Positions 1 through 11,572 of a stretch of DNA of 64,000 bases are shown piece by piece. The DNA is from Cellvibrio mixtus subsp. mixtus J3-8. GTDB lineage: Bacteria; Pseudomonadota; Gammaproteobacteria; Pseudomonadales; Cellvibrionaceae. The DNA lies in NCBI RefSeq assembly GCF_000766945.1, contig NZ_KN266210.1, positions 123,922 to 187,921 of the forward strand. Direction: 5' to 3'. A program made the translations under genes and the position numbers. Positions within the stretch are counted from its first letter, which is position 1; each line of letters starts with the position of its first letter. The notes beneath the pieces were generated by a model. The model was not told where the DNA came from and searched no databases. It saw only the letters and a list, made by a program, of their open reading frames with translations.

Positions 1-1035
1 AGAATTTTGCAATAACTTCTCATAAATTTTCATTTCTTCCGTAACACGCAAACAATAAGGAACTTTGACGATGTAAACACGGTCGATAAAAGCTTCATTG
101 TTTTTGTTGTTGCGGAAATTTTGCCACTCGGATTCATTCGAGTGCGCGAGGATAATGCCATCAAAAGGAATCGCACCCAAACCTTCTGTGCTGTTGAAAT
201 TACCTTCCTGTGTTGCTGTTAATAAGGGGTGCAGCACTTTAATCGGTGCCTTGAACATTTCCACAAATTCCATCAAACCTTGATTCGCGCGACACAAACC
301 ACCGCTGAAACTGTAAGCATCCGGATCGTTTTGCGGAAAATCTTCCAGTTTGCGGATATCTACTTTACCCACCAGGGAAGAAATATCCTGATTGTTTTCA
401 TCGCCCGGTTCGGTTTTGGTTATCGCAATTTGATTGAGGATTGAGGGATAAACTTTTACGACTTTAAATTGGGTTATATCACCATGAAATTCTTGTAAAC
501 GTTTTGCAGCCCAAGGAGACATAATTGATTTGATGTAGCGGCGCGGAATCCCGTAATCTTCTTCCAGGATTTTTCCGTCTTCATCCGGATTGAATAACCC
601 GAGTGGAGACTCAAATACCGGAGAACCTTTAATGCAATAAATTGGCATTTTCTCCATTAAGGACTTCAGCATTTCAGCAAGTGATGACTTACCACCACCG
701 ACCGGCCCGAGTAAATAAAGAATTTGTTTCTTTTCCTCCAGTCCTTGCGCAGCATGCTTGAAAAACGACACTATTTGCTGGATAGATTCTTCCATGCCAT
801 AAAATTCACCAAAGGCTTTATAACGTTTGATAATTTTATTGGAAAAAATTCTGCTTAGGCGTGGATCTTGAGATGTATCAACAACTTCGGGTTCACCAAT
901 AGCCATCAGCATACGTTCAGCGGCTGACGCGTAGACGCCAGGGTCTTTTTTGCAAAGATCGAGATACTCCTTAATCGTTAACTCTTCCTGCTGGGTAGTT
1001 TCAAAACGTTCGCGATAATGACTGAATATACTCAT
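1..1035 (-). CDS. prkA: PrkA family serine protein kinase (5' part, continues beyond the window start)
   Basis: This is the N-terminal part, about 345 residues, of a PrkA-type serine protein kinase, a cytoplasmic AAA-fold kinase linked to stress and stationary-phase physiology. The frame opens with MSIFSHYRERFETT and stays open to the window edge, so the C-terminal kinase region is missing here. A Walker A motif (LGPVGGGKSS) has its Lys at residue 116. The stretch after it (FESPLGLF, 'PRRYIKS', 'GGLCRANQG') is typical of the family. The ATG at 1035 has an upstream GAGG-like element. It is divergent from aat across about 290 bp. In many gammaproteobacteria prkA is followed by yeaH and spoVR genes, which would lie left of the window. 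Confidence 0.93.
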   Translation of the reverse strand, partial: MSIFSHYRERFETTQQEELTIKEYLDLCKKDPGVYASAAERMLMAIGEPEVVDTSQDPRLSRIFSNKIIKRYKAFGEFYGMEESIQQIVSFFKHAAQGLEEKKQILYLLGPVGGGKSSLAEMLKSLMEKMPIYCIKGSPVFESPLGLFNPDEDGKILEEDYGIPRRYIKSIMSPWAAKRLQEFHGDITQFKVVKVYPSILNQIAITKTEPGDENNQDISSLVGKVDIRKLEDFPQNDPDAYSFSGGLCRANQGLMEFVEMFKAPIKVLHPLLTATQEGNFNSTEGLGAIPFDGIILAHSNESEWQNFRNNKNNEAFIDRVYIVKVPYCLRVTEEMKIYEKLLQNS

Positions 1036-1324
1036 AATCTACCTCGGTTAGCGATTAAAGCGGTAAATGCAGATCAATAAAACAGTAACAGGTTTAAAAT
1101 GCCCTTCGCGTTGAAAAAATACCATAATTCTTTATCCCTAAGCATAGCCTTAAATTTCTCAAGTATTAAAAGTAATAACAATTAATTGACTGATTTCCCG
1201 TTAAACTTTTACACTCAAAAAACGCGCCAAGTAAACACTATAACAATGTAAATTTTTTACCAATGACTTACCTATCACTGAATCATAATCACACCCGATC
1301 ATTTTCCGGATATTGTAGATATTC
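1036..1324. other. AT-rich divergent intergenic region between prkA and aat
   Basis: This 289-bp spacer must hold the promoters of two divergent genes. It is A+T rich and I see no strong inverted repeat. A TTGACT hexamer at 1196-1201 with TTACAC 17 bases later is a weak sigma70-like candidate for aat. No open frame of note is present. Confidence 0.4.
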
Positions 1325-2038
1325 ATGATTTCTATTCCCTGGCTTGATCCTTACGATTATCAATTTCCAGCGCTCGAATGTGCGTTGGATGAACCTAATG
1401 GCTTGTTGGCAGTTGGTGGTGACCTGTCACCTGAGCGCATCCTCGCGGCTTATCATCGGGGCATTTTTCCCTGGTTCAATCCTGATGATCCGATTTTATG
1501 GTGGAGCCCCAGCCCGCGTACCGTGATTTATCCACATCAACTCCATCTTTCCAGAAGCTTGCGTAAATTGCTGCGCAAAGAAATTTATCGCGTGACCTTT
1601 GACAATTGTTTTGAAGATGTGATGCGTGCCTGCGCACAACCGCGAAGCTATGCCGATGGAACCTGGATTAGTGAAGATATTATTGCGGGCTATACTGAAT
1701 TACATCGCCGTGGCTTTGCTCACTCGGTGGAAGTCTGGCAGGAAAATCAATTAGTTGGCGGCCTTTATGGTATCGCATTGGGTAAAGTTTTTTTTGGAGA
1801 ATCCATGTTTAGTCGGGCCGATAATGCTTCCAAATTCGGATTTGCGCATCTGGTTCGGCAATTATGCGAATGGAATTTTGAACTCATTGATTGCCAGGTT
1901 GCCAACGATCATTTATTCAGCCTGGGGGCAATAGAAATTCCCCGTGAAGAATTTCAAAAAATACTGGTAAACTTTGTTCGTGAGCCGAGTGTGTATTCCC
2001 AGCCGTGGTCAACATTGATCCCAGGGCCGTGGGAATAA
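1325..2038 (+). CDS. aat: Leucyl/phenylalanyl-tRNA--protein transferase
   Basis: This cytoplasmic enzyme transfers Leu or Phe from charged tRNA to the N terminus of proteins that begin with Arg or Lys, making an N-degron for ClpS-ClpAP. The 237-residue product is the usual size. Family signatures are visible: FPAL near residue 14, GLLAVGGDL at about 27-35, the [10 protein letters not shown] block, WWSPSPR, and the [14 protein letters not shown] block late in the protein. The ATG at 1325 has no strong Shine-Dalgarno sequence. It is followed 21 bp later by bpt, so the two N-degron transferases form an operon. Confidence 0.96.
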   Translation: MISIPWLDPYDYQFPALECALDEPNGLLAVGGDLSPERILAAYHRGIFPWFNPDDPILWWSPSPRTVIYPHQLHLSRSLRKLLRKEIYRVTFDNCFEDVMRACAQPRSYADGTWISEDIIAGYTELHRRGFAHSVEVWQENQLVGGLYGIALGKVFFGESMFSRADNASKFGFAHLVRQLCEWNFELIDCQVANDHLFSLGAIEIPREEFQKILVNFVREPSVYSQPWSTLIPGPWE

Positions 2039-2059
2039 CCGGATTTGCGCGAGGCAATC

Positions 2060-2767
2060 ATGTCTGACCTATCAACATTAAAATTATTTGCGACCCAGCC
2101 TCACCCCTGTAGTTATCTCGATGGGCAGGAGGCTACGACTGTTTTTGTCGATCCGGAGGCAAAAATAGATCCATCGCTCTATACGCAGCTGTCGCAATTG
2201 GGCTTTCGTCGCAGCGGGGCGCATTTATATCGCCCGCAATGCCTTCGCTGCCAGGCCTGTGTTTCCTGCCGCATTCCGGTAAAGCTGTTCAAACCCACAC
2301 GGACCCAACGCCGCTGCCTGCAACGCAATAGCGATGTTTCACTGCACATTACCAACGATATCAACACACGGGAACATTACAGCCTGTACGCGCGTTATAT
2401 TGAGGGGCGCCACCAGGATGGTGATATGTACCCTCCATCAGAGGATCAATACAAAGCGTTTTTAACCAGTGAATGGGGTATCACCCAATATATAGAGTTG
2501 CGCCTGGAAGGGCGATTGATCGGAGTGTCTGTCTGTGATCAATTGGGGGATGGCCTATCTGCTGTTTACACTTTTTACGATCCGGCCGAAGAGCATCGCA
2601 GCCCCGGTAAATTCGCCATATTGGCCCAGATCGAGAAAGCCCGGGAAATGAATCTCGATTACGTTTATCTGGGTTACTGGATCAAAGATTGCGAAAAAAT
2701 GAACTATAAAACCCAATATCGCCCCTTGGAGCTGCTGGTCAACCGCCGCTGGATGCGCCTCAACTGA
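2060..2767 (+). CDS. bpt: Aspartate/glutamate leucyltransferase (arginyltransferase-like, Bpt)
   Basis: Bpt adds Leu to proteins with N-terminal Asp or Glu, the second arm of the bacterial N-degron pathway. It belongs to the eukaryotic-type arginyltransferase fold (ATE). The ATG at 2060 is preceded by GAGG at 2051-2054 and gives 235 residues. An in-frame TTG at 2045 would add five residues and is less likely. The family Cys cluster [11 protein letters not shown] lies at about residues 60-70. The C-terminal half has [21 protein letters not shown] and YVYLGYWI blocks. It is co-directional with aat and is followed by a hairpin terminator before infA. Confidence 0.95.
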   Translation: MSDLSTLKLFATQPHPCSYLDGQEATTVFVDPEAKIDPSLYTQLSQLGFRRSGAHLYRPQCLRCQACVSCRIPVKLFKPTRTQRRCLQRNSDVSLHITNDINTREHYSLYARYIEGRHQDGDMYPPSEDQYKAFLTSEWGITQYIELRLEGRLIGVSVCDQLGDGLSAVYTFYDPAEEHRSPGKFAILAQIEKAREMNLDYVYLGYWIKDCEKMNYKTQYRPLELLVNRRWMRLN

Positions 2768-2807
2768 ATAATTAGCGGCAGATTTGCGCAGATATACGCC
2801 GAACCCT

Positions 2808-2825
2808 GCGGGAAATCCCGCTTTT
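2808..2825 (+). terminator. Rho-independent terminator after aat-bpt
   Basis: GCGGG (2808-2812), loop AAAT, CCCGC (2817-2821), followed by TTTTG. The short GC-rich stem with a brief T-run lies 40 bp after the bpt stop and separates it from infA. Confidence 0.6.
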
Positions 2826-2945
2826 GTCCCTTATTCCCCTTGGCGGCTCTGGTTAATTAAGGCACAATTCACGCCTATTTTTTTACCCCCCCTGTCACCC
2901 CCATAGTGGCAGGCAAGAATTATTGAACCCTGAGGAAACTGCCGC

Positions 2946-3164
2946 ATGGCAAAAGACGATTGCATTGAATTTGACGGTGAAGTGGTTGATACCCTTCCCA
3001 ACACAACCTTTCGCGTAAAACTGGAAAATGGACATGTGGTTATCGCCCACATCTCTGGCAAGATGCGCAAAAACTATATTCGTATCCTGACAGGAGACAA
3101 GGTCAAGGTTGAGATGACTCCCTATGACCTGACTAAAGGCCGCATCACTTACCGCGCCCGTTAA
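2946..3164 (+). CDS. infA: Translation initiation factor IF-1
   Basis: This is a 72-residue S1/OB-fold protein that binds the ribosomal A site during initiation. The sequence [19 protein letters not shown], the central [26 protein letters not shown] block and the terminal KGRITYRAR are diagnostic, and the length is exactly that of the family. An AGGAAA element at 2933-2938 serves as ribosome-binding site. It is transcribed toward clpA and separated from it by a bidirectional terminator. Its place between bpt and clpA matches the order I recall in Pseudomonas. Confidence 0.98.
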   Translation: MAKDDCIEFDGEVVDTLPNTTFRVKLENGHVVIAHISGKMRKNYIRILTGDKVKVEMTPYDLTKGRITYRAR

Positions 3165-3191
3165 TCAAGTTGTTTTCTGACACATCGCTTG

Positions 3192-3230
3192 AAAACAAAA
3201 AGCCGCACTAAACAGTGCGGCTTTTGTTTT
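3192..3230. terminator. Bidirectional rho-independent terminator between infA and clpA
   Basis: A perfect 9-bp stem AGCCGCACT (3201-3209) / AGTGCGGCT (3214-3222) with loop AAAC. It is flanked by AAAACAAAA on the left and TTTTGTTTT on the right, so it can terminate the converging infA (+) and clpA (-) transcripts. Confidence 0.93.
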
Positions 3231-3248
3231 TAACATCACCAAAAACCA

Positions 3249-5546
3249 TCAGGCGGGTTGCGCAGCCTGCCTGGCTTTTACTGCGATAGTGATCTTATCC
3301 TCAACCGGATCAACATCAACATCCACAGTACCACCGCCATTGGATAAGGTTCCAAACAGGATTTCCTCTGCCAGCGGTTTTTTCAGTTTATCCTGAATCA
3401 GGCGAGCCATTGGACGTGCCCCCATTTTTACGTCGTAGCCGTGGATTGCCAGCCACTCGCGAGCCTCATCACTGATTTCAAGGGTTACATGCTTATCGTC
3501 CAACTGGGTTTGCAGTTCCATCAGGAATTTATCTACCACAGTTTTGATGGTGCCCAGTGTCAGTGCGGCGAACTGGACAATCGCATCCAAACGGTTGCGG
3601 AACTCCGGTGTAAACATTTTCTTGATCGCTTCCATACCATCGGTAGTGTGGTCCTGATGAGTAAAGCCGATAGAGGCACGACTCATCACTTCAGCACCTG
3701 CGTTGGTGGTCATGATCAAAATCACATTGCGGAAATCTGCTTTGCGGCCATTGTTGTCAGTCAAGCTGCCATGATCCATAACTTGTAATAACAAGTTAAA
3801 AACCTCAGGGTGCGCTTTTTCGATCTCATCCAATAACAATACGCAATGCGGTTGCTTGGTAATTGCGTCAGTTAACAAACCACCCTGGTCAAAACCAACA
3901 TAACCTGGAGGTGCGCCAATTAAACGGGATACCGTGTGACGCTCCATATATTCGGACATATCAAAGCGCACCAACTCCATTCCCATGCATTTTGCCAGCT
4001 GCCGGCATACTTCTGTTTTACCAACACCTGTCGGCCCTGCAAACAGGAATGAGCCAATCGGTTTTTCAGCAGAACCCAAGCCAGCGCGCGACAATTTGAT
4101 TGCAGTAGCCAAAGTGTCGATCGCTTCATCCTGACCAAATACAGTCATCTTCAAATTCTGATCCAACTTACGCAGCTGTTCCTTATCAGAAGAAGACACA
4201 CTTTTTGGAGGAATACGCGCAATTTTAGCCACAACGTTTTCTACATCAGTCACACCAATGGTTTTCTTGCGTTTACTTGGTGTTTGCAATTGCTGGTATG
4301 CACCCGCTTCGTCAATTACATCAATCGCTTTATCCGGCAGGAAACGGTCATTAATGTAACGTTCAGCCAATTCTGCAGCCGCGCGCAATGCAGCATCGGT
4401 GTAACGTAAATTGTGGTGCTTCTCAAAACGGCTCTTCAAGCCTTTAAGAATTTGATAGGTTTCATCAACAGTGGGCTCATTAACATCTACTTTTTGGAAG
4501 CGACGGGAGAGCGCACGGTCTTTATCGAAAATACCGCGATATTCCTGATAGGTTGTTGAACCCATGCAACGAATTTCGCCAGAGGACAATAAAGGCTTCA
4601 ACAAATTAGAGGCATCCATCACCCCACCCGATGCTGCACCAGCACCAATAATAGTGTGAATCTCATCAATAAACAAAATGGAATTCTTTTGTTTTTTCAA
4701 TTCGTTAAGCAAGCTTTTGAAGCGTTTTTCAAAATCGCCACGATATTTGGTACCCGCCAAAAGTGCTCCCATATCGAGCGAAAAAACAACACTATCCGCT
4801 AATGACTCTGGTACATCACCATCCACAATACGTTTGGCCAACCCTTCCGCAATTGCAGTTTTACCCACACCGGATTCACCAACCAATAATGGATTATTTT
4901 TACGGCGACGAGACAAAATCTGGCAAACACGCTCAACCTCAAATTCACGGCCTACCAAAGGATCAATACGCCCTTGCATTGCAGCTTCATTCAGGTTGGT
5001 AGCAAAATTTTCCAATGGACTTTGCGATGTGGACTCACCCGTTACCGATTCTTCATCCTGATTTTCTTGTGAGCCGTGATGATGATCACCGCTATGGTCA
5101 TTGTTGCCTGCCACTTTATGGATGCCGTGAGTGATGTAATTAACCACATCAATGCGAGCAATACTTTGTTGTTTCAGATAATAAACAGCCTGGCTTTCCT
5201 GCTCACTAAAGATAGCCACCAGTACATTTGCACCGGTCACTTCTTGCTTACCGGAAGATTGAACATGGAATACAGCGCGTTGTAATACACGTTGAAAACC
5301 CAGCGTAGGCTGTGTCTCGCGTTCGCTGTCATTTTCGGGGATGAGCGGAGTAGTGGAATCGACAAATTCGATTAATTCTTTGCGTAAACTAATTAAATCA
5401 GCACCGCAAGCGCGTAACACATTGGCCGCCGAATCATTATCGATGAGCGCAAGAAGTAGATGCTCAACGGTCATGAATTCGTGTCGCTTGGAGCGCGCAC
5501 CTTTGAAAGCAAGATTTAAGGTTACTTCCAGATCTTTACTTAACAT
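3249..5546 (-). CDS. clpA: ATP-dependent Clp protease ATP-binding subunit ClpA
   Basis: ClpA is the AAA+ unfoldase of the ClpAP protease and receives N-degron substrates from ClpS. The 765-residue product has the Clp N-domain (about 1-145), a His/Asp/Glu-rich linker at about 148-178, and AAA module 1 with Walker A GESGVGKT at 223-230 and LFIDEIHTIIGAG. AAA module 2 has Walker A GPTGVGKT near residue 500 and LLLDEIEKAHPEV. There is no ClpB-type middle domain. The loop for ClpP docking is expected in module 2. It lies 70 bp downstream of clpS, in the same direction, consistent with an operon. Confidence 0.97.
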   Translation of the reverse strand: MLSKDLEVTLNLAFKGARSKRHEFMTVEHLLLALIDNDSAANVLRACGADLISLRKELIEFVDSTTPLIPENDSERETQPTLGFQRVLQRAVFHVQSSGKQEVTGANVLVAIFSEQESQAVYYLKQQSIARIDVVNYITHGIHKVAGNNDHSGDHHHGSQENQDEESVTGESTSQSPLENFATNLNEAAMQGRIDPLVGREFEVERVCQILSRRRKNNPLLVGESGVGKTAIAEGLAKRIVDGDVPESLADSVVFSLDMGALLAGTKYRGDFEKRFKSLLNELKKQKNSILFIDEIHTIIGAGAASGGVMDASNLLKPLLSSGEIRCMGSTTYQEYRGIFDKDRALSRRFQKVDVNEPTVDETYQILKGLKSRFEKHHNLRYTDAALRAAAELAERYINDRFLPDKAIDVIDEAGAYQQLQTPSKRKKTIGVTDVENVVAKIARIPPKSVSSSDKEQLRKLDQNLKMTVFGQDEAIDTLATAIKLSRAGLGSAEKPIGSFLFAGPTGVGKTEVCRQLAKCMGMELVRFDMSEYMERHTVSRLIGAPPGYVGFDQGGLLTDAITKQPHCVLLLDEIEKAHPEVFNLLLQVMDHGSLTDNNGRKADFRNVILIMTTNAGAEVMSRASIGFTHQDHTTDGMEAIKKMFTPEFRNRLDAIVQFAALTLGTIKTVVDKFLMELQTQLDDKHVTLEISDEAREWLAIHGYDVKMGARPMARLIQDKLKKPLAEEILFGTLSNGGGTVDVDVDPVEDKITIAVKARQAAQPA

Positions 5547-5616
5547 CGCGCCTACCCTCTTCTAACCAACAAAATTAACTTCTCACATTTACCAATATGA
5601 TTTTAACAACTCATAT

Positions 5617-5988
5617 TCACTGCTCATCCTCAACCGCTTCGATTTCGCATAACAGCGGATGTTGATTTTCTCTAGCATATTGATTCACTTGCGCCGCTTT
5701 AGTTTCAGCAATATCGCGAGAATATATGCCGCAAACCGCTTTACCGTGAACATGGACCGTTAACATCACATGGGTAGCTTTTTCGCGCGACATGGAAAAA
5801 AACACTTCCAATATTTCCACCACGAAATCCATGGGTGTGTAGTCATCATTCAATAAAACCACTTTATACATCGGTGGTCGTTTTAACTTGGGTTTGGATG
5901 TTAAAACTGCAAGACCGCCATCAGATTCATCGGCAGAATTATCATCATCTTTACCTAAGGTTAGTTGAAGGTTTTGGAGATTGCCCAT
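5617..5988 (-). CDS. clpS: ClpS adaptor protein
   Basis: ClpS binds N-terminal Leu, Phe, Tyr or Trp and delivers the substrate to ClpA. The 123-residue product has an acidic, flexible N-terminal arm (to about residue 35), then the conserved core: [23 protein letters not shown], the [23 protein letters not shown] block and a C-terminal CEIEA. All are standard for the family. It precedes clpA and diverges from cspD, the arrangement I know from Pseudomonas and Escherichia. Confidence 0.97.
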   Translation of the reverse strand: MGNLQNLQLTLGKDDDNSADESDGGLAVLTSKPKLKRPPMYKVVLLNDDYTPMDFVVEILEVFFSMSREKATHVMLTVHVHGKAVCGIYSRDIAETKAAQVNQYARENQHPLLCEIEAVEDEQ

Positions 5989-6358
5989 AGAGATTCAATA
6001 CAAATAAAAAATGATTGGATATTCGCCGGCATTGTAACTCATCGGCATAACAACTCCCTAATGCCCCACCAACGCAGCCTAATCTTCGCCAATACAGACT
6101 AAGAGCTTGACTTTGGGTCAATTGTTGGATAAAAAAAGAACGCCGTTTGTATATAAACACGGCACTTTGCTTACATTGGGGCGGTTATTGCAAATAACAA
6201 TAAAATACTTGGCCACTTAAAAGCATAAGTTAAATGCACTAGCACCCCGGCAAGCAAAATCTCTCGTCCATGACCCCCGAGCAATTGCAGTACTTGGGAC
6301 AATAATAACGACAGTGGTGTTTTTCAAGGGCATCACTCGGGCAGAAGGATTCCATAAT
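5989..6358. other. Divergent clpS-cspD intergenic region with an imperfect palindrome
   Basis: This 370-bp spacer holds the promoters of clpS (minus) and cspD (plus). Two inverted repeats are visible. TTGAC (6114-6118) and GTCAA (6122-6126) form a short hairpin, and a 22-bp imperfect palindrome at 6142-6163 pairs GCCG with CGGC around an AT-rich core TTTGTATATAAA. No RNA gene or convincing small frame was seen. Confidence 0.45.
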
Positions 6359-6604
6359 ATGCCAACAGGCACAGTCAAATGGTTCAATAATGCAAAAGGT
6401 TACGGCTTTATTCTTGCGGATGAAGGTGGTGAAGATCTGTTTGCACATTATTCGGCCATCACAATGGAGGGCTACAAAACCCTCAAGGCAGGCCAACAGG
6501 TGACTTTCGAGATCACCAAGGGAGATAAAGGGCTGCATGCAGTCAACATTGCTGCCCCTATTGCTGCTGGCAGCAATTTACGAACGAGCCCGGTTCCGGC
6601 TTAG
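6359..6604 (+). CDS. cspD: Cold-shock-domain protein, CspD-like
   Basis: This 81-residue OB-fold protein begins MPTGTVKWFNNAKGYGFI and has RNP1 (KGYGFI) and RNP2-like (DLFAHYSAI) motifs, so it binds single-stranded DNA or RNA. The ATG at 6359 is preceded by AGAAGGAT at 6342-6349. An upstream in-frame GTG at 6314 is rejected because homology begins at MPTGTV. The extra 14 or so residues beyond the cold-shock domain and the position next to clpS suggest CspD, the stationary-phase replication inhibitor, rather than a CspA-type chaperone. That assignment rests on context. Confidence 0.92.
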   Translation: MPTGTVKWFNNAKGYGFILADEGGEDLFAHYSAITMEGYKTLKAGQQVTFEITKGDKGLHAVNIAAPIAAGSNLRTSPVPA

Positions 6605-6650
6605 AAAAATCAAGTAGTTACACAATAACTGGAGTGTAACATCACTCATA

Positions 6651-6685
6651 AAAAAGCCTCTCGTGTTTCCACAAGAGGCTTTTTG
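6651..6685. terminator. Bidirectional terminator between cspD and icd
   Basis: AAAAAGCCTCT (6651-6661) pairs with AGAGGCTTTTT (6674-6684) around a loop that can itself pair (CGTG/CAC). T-runs exist on both strands, fitting the convergent cspD and icd genes. Confidence 0.9.
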
Positions 6686-6710
6686 TCTTGCCTGGGATTT
6701 AACCCCGGAA

Positions 6711-8936
<2,226 letters not shown>

Positions 8937-9165
8937 TTAAGATGGCTCCATCAATTCATGCGGCTCGGCCTTGTGAGCTTTGCCATAAACGTTATGAAAA
9001 TTTAGAAAAAGAGCCCCGCCACAGGGAACTGCCCCCTTGCCAGAGCGCCGGCGATTCTACACGTCTATCCGCCTTTATGCATGAGTTATGTTGCTATGGC
9101 CGGAGCACCAATATGGGATAAAATTCGCGTTCTGTTGGTATCCATAGTGAGTTATGTAACGCTTT

Positions 9166-10005
9166 ATGTCTGCTCTGATTCTTTTTAATAAACCATTTGG
9201 TGTGCTCTCGCAATTCACAGACGAAGAAGGCCGCCCCACGCTGAAGGAATATATCAAAATCCCTCATGTTTACCCGGCCGGCCGCCTTGATCATGACTCG
9301 GAAGGACTGCTATTGCTGACCGATGACGGCCAGTTGCAACATCATATTGCCCATCCGTCACACAAACTGCCCAAAACCTATTGGGCGCAAGTCGAAGGGG
9401 CTCCGAACAGCTACGCATTAACCAGGCTGCGCCAGGGCGTGGAACTCAATGATGGCATGACGCAACCAGCTGAAGTACGTCTGATTCCAGCACCTAAACT
9501 CTGGGAGCGGGATCCACCGATTCGCGACCGCGCAAATATTCCAACCCAATGGATCGAAATTGTCATTACAGAAGGCCGTAATCGCCAGGTGCGCCGTATG
9601 ACTGCAGCAGTCGGTCACCCTACGCTACGCCTGGTGCGGGTGAAAATAGGCTCATGGACATTGGAAGGCATTGAACCGGGTAAATATAAAACTGAAACCA
9701 TCCATTTGCCCAGGACGGCGGGAAGCCCCCAGGCACGGCCAACCCAACGGCGCACTGGCAACACAACTGCGGAAGCGAAAAAACCGGGCGGAACGAATAC
9801 GCATCATAAACCTGCCCAGTACAAATCAACGGATGGTCGCGCTACCAACAAATCGGGGGAGACAGGACGTACAGCAAAACCAGCAGCAGGAAAAAAACCG
9901 GGAGCCGGTTCGCGGGCAAAACTGCCAACCAAAGTAGCCAAACCGGCAACACAAACATTGGTGATTCAAAAACCAAAGCCAAAGATTACACGGGAGCCAA
10001 CATAA
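9166..10005 (+). CDS. rluE: 23S rRNA pseudouridine synthase RluE-like, with a basic low-complexity tail
   Basis: RluE converts U2457 of 23S rRNA to pseudouridine. Residues 1-185 form the RsuA-family catalytic domain, without an S4 domain. They start [18 protein letters not shown] and contain the catalytic motif [18 protein letters not shown] with Asp42. [24 protein letters not shown] follows at about 155-178. From about residue 190 to 279 there is a Lys/Thr/Ala/Pro/Gly-rich tail not expected in RluE. The tail is likely disordered and strongly positive, and might add RNA affinity (inference). The gene diverges from icd. Confidence 0.9.
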   Translation: MSALILFNKPFGVLSQFTDEEGRPTLKEYIKIPHVYPAGRLDHDSEGLLLLTDDGQLQHHIAHPSHKLPKTYWAQVEGAPNSYALTRLRQGVELNDGMTQPAEVRLIPAPKLWERDPPIRDRANIPTQWIEIVITEGRNRQVRRMTAAVGHPTLRLVRVKIGSWTLEGIEPGKYKTETIHLPRTAGSPQARPTQRRTGNTTAEAKKPGGTNTHHKPAQYKSTDGRATNKSGETGRTAKPAAGKKPGAGSRAKLPTKVAKPATQTLVIQKPKPKITREPT

Positions 10006-10051
10006 GCTCCGCCCCCTGTAACATGGAAAAACCTCCTGCAAGCCCAATAAA

Positions 10052-10072
10052 AAAGGCGCCCGAAGCGCCTTT
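10052..10072. terminator. Bidirectional terminator between rluE and the HD-GYP gene
   Basis: AAAGGCGC (10052-10059), loop CCGAA, GCGCCTTT (10065-10072). It lies between two converging genes; the A/T flanks are short. Confidence 0.75.
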
Positions 10073-10089
10073 AGTGTTTAAAAATCTGC

Positions 10090-11349
10090 TTAACCATAAG
10101 TAAAAGTCAGCCCTTTTTCTCGATAATCCCGCAGTCGAATACCATGAGTGCCGTCGCATAACGCGCGCTTGATCAGATACGTTTTGTCGAGCTTTTTCTG
10201 CTCCACATCCACCAGGTTTAAAATCAATTCTTTTTCCAAAGGCTTGCTCAAATCCTTCACTACAATGATTTTTGGCAAGTGGCGATAACGATAATTGGTT
10301 TCCAATACTATACCAATCAAACCGTTGATCAGCTCAACGATACTTCCCGGAGGATAAAGCCCAACGCATTTAATAAACTCCAATGCCAGGCGCTCATCAA
10401 AATGTTTGCCGCGATCATCAAAAATACGCTTTAACGCATCCGTTCCGGGAACGGCACGGGAGTAACAACGATCGCCCGTCATTGCATCATATGCATCAAC
10501 AATAGCGATAATACGCGCGAAATCGGAAATCCCTGACGCCTTCAGTTTACGGGGATAACCTGTTCCATCGACACGTTCATGGTGGCTGTAGGCAACGTCA
10601 ACAGTGGCGTTAGGGATACCGGGAGATGACATTAGTAAATTGCGACCATGAACTGTATGGGCCTTGATAATGTTGAACTCTTTATCGGAAAGCTCTTCGC
10701 GTTTATTCAAGACATTGGCCGGTACACGCATTTTGCCCACATCGTGCAGCAATCCACACAGCCCTAACTTTTCCAATTCATCTTCATTCATACCAAGATG
10801 TCGCCCAAAGGCGATAGAAAGGATGCACACATTCAAGCAGTGCTCGGCGGTGTATTCATCTTCATTGCGCATGCGTGACATCCAGATCAATGCATCCGGA
10901 TTACGCAAAATACTGCCGACACAGTCTTTGACCGTCGCTTTGGCTTGCTCGGTATTGACGACGCCCCCCAAACGGGCATCATCCAGCAAGGATTTGGTTA
11001 ATTTCTTGGCTTCACGAAAAACACCCAGCGCTGCCTGATGTTCTTTTTGCGCATCAATCTTGTTGATATAGGATTTGACTTTGGGGATAGGAGGACCAGA
11101 AACACCGCGCTGTTCGGGCGGAATCCACTCTTCACGGACAGCATCAATCCAGATATGTTGTGAATATTGGGCAACCGCGTCTATATCATCCAGGCTTTCA
11201 ATCATAAAGCCTTGCATCAAGAATGGGGTTTCCTGCCAGTCGCGATCCAGCTTGGAAACAAACATACCTATTTTCAGCTCAGAGATGTGGATCTTGACGG
11301 TACTTAGACGCTTATCCACATAGCCCGGCTTTACTTCATGCCGATCCAA
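10090..11349 (-). CDS. HD-GYP domain protein (probable cyclic-di-GMP phosphodiesterase)
   Basis: This 419-residue soluble protein has an N-terminal DUF3391-type domain (about 18-130, HISELKIGMFVSKLDRDW). An HD-GYP phosphodiesterase domain follows at about 160-330. Metal-binding and signature residues are present: His170, His202-Asp203 (LLHDVGK), His231, His256-His257, Asp261 and GYP 264-266. The domain therefore looks catalytically complete, and hydrolysis of cyclic-di-GMP is expected by family. The last 85 or so residues are less conserved. The gene stands alone between rluE and mazG, with no adjacent response regulator. Its target process cannot be read from context. Confidence 0.9.
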   Translation of the reverse strand: MDRHEVKPGYVDKRLSTVKIHISELKIGMFVSKLDRDWQETPFLMQGFMIESLDDIDAVAQYSQHIWIDAVREEWIPPEQRGVSGPPIPKVKSYINKIDAQKEHQAALGVFREAKKLTKSLLDDARLGGVVNTEQAKATVKDCVGSILRNPDALIWMSRMRNEDEYTAEHCLNVCILSIAFGRHLGMNEDELEKLGLCGLLHDVGKMRVPANVLNKREELSDKEFNIIKAHTVHGRNLLMSSPGIPNATVDVAYSHHERVDGTGYPRKLKASGISDFARIIAIVDAYDAMTGDRCYSRAVPGTDALKRIFDDRGKHFDERLALEFIKCVGLYPPGSIVELINGLIGIVLETNYRYRHLPKIIVVKDLSKPLEKELILNLVDVEQKKLDKTYLIKRALCDGTHGIRLRDYREKGLTFTYG

Positions 11350-11572
11350 AGAAACCTCACTTTGCTGTTGTTATTATTACTGCGGAGCGCCGTATTGATT
11401 AGAAAAATGGTGGGTAAATGACTCACCGATGATCGAATCATAGCTGCTTTTGAAAGCGTTAACATTAAACAAAAAGCTATCAAAAAATAACGGCTTATTA
11501 CTTTATGAAGATTTATGTGCCAGCTTTCAATAGGTAAATTCGATCAAATGGGGGTTTTTACAGGGTAAAAAG

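Noticed and set aside
6239-6538. 99-codon frame antisense to cspD
   Set aside because: It covers the cspD gene and promoter on the other strand and has no homology signs.
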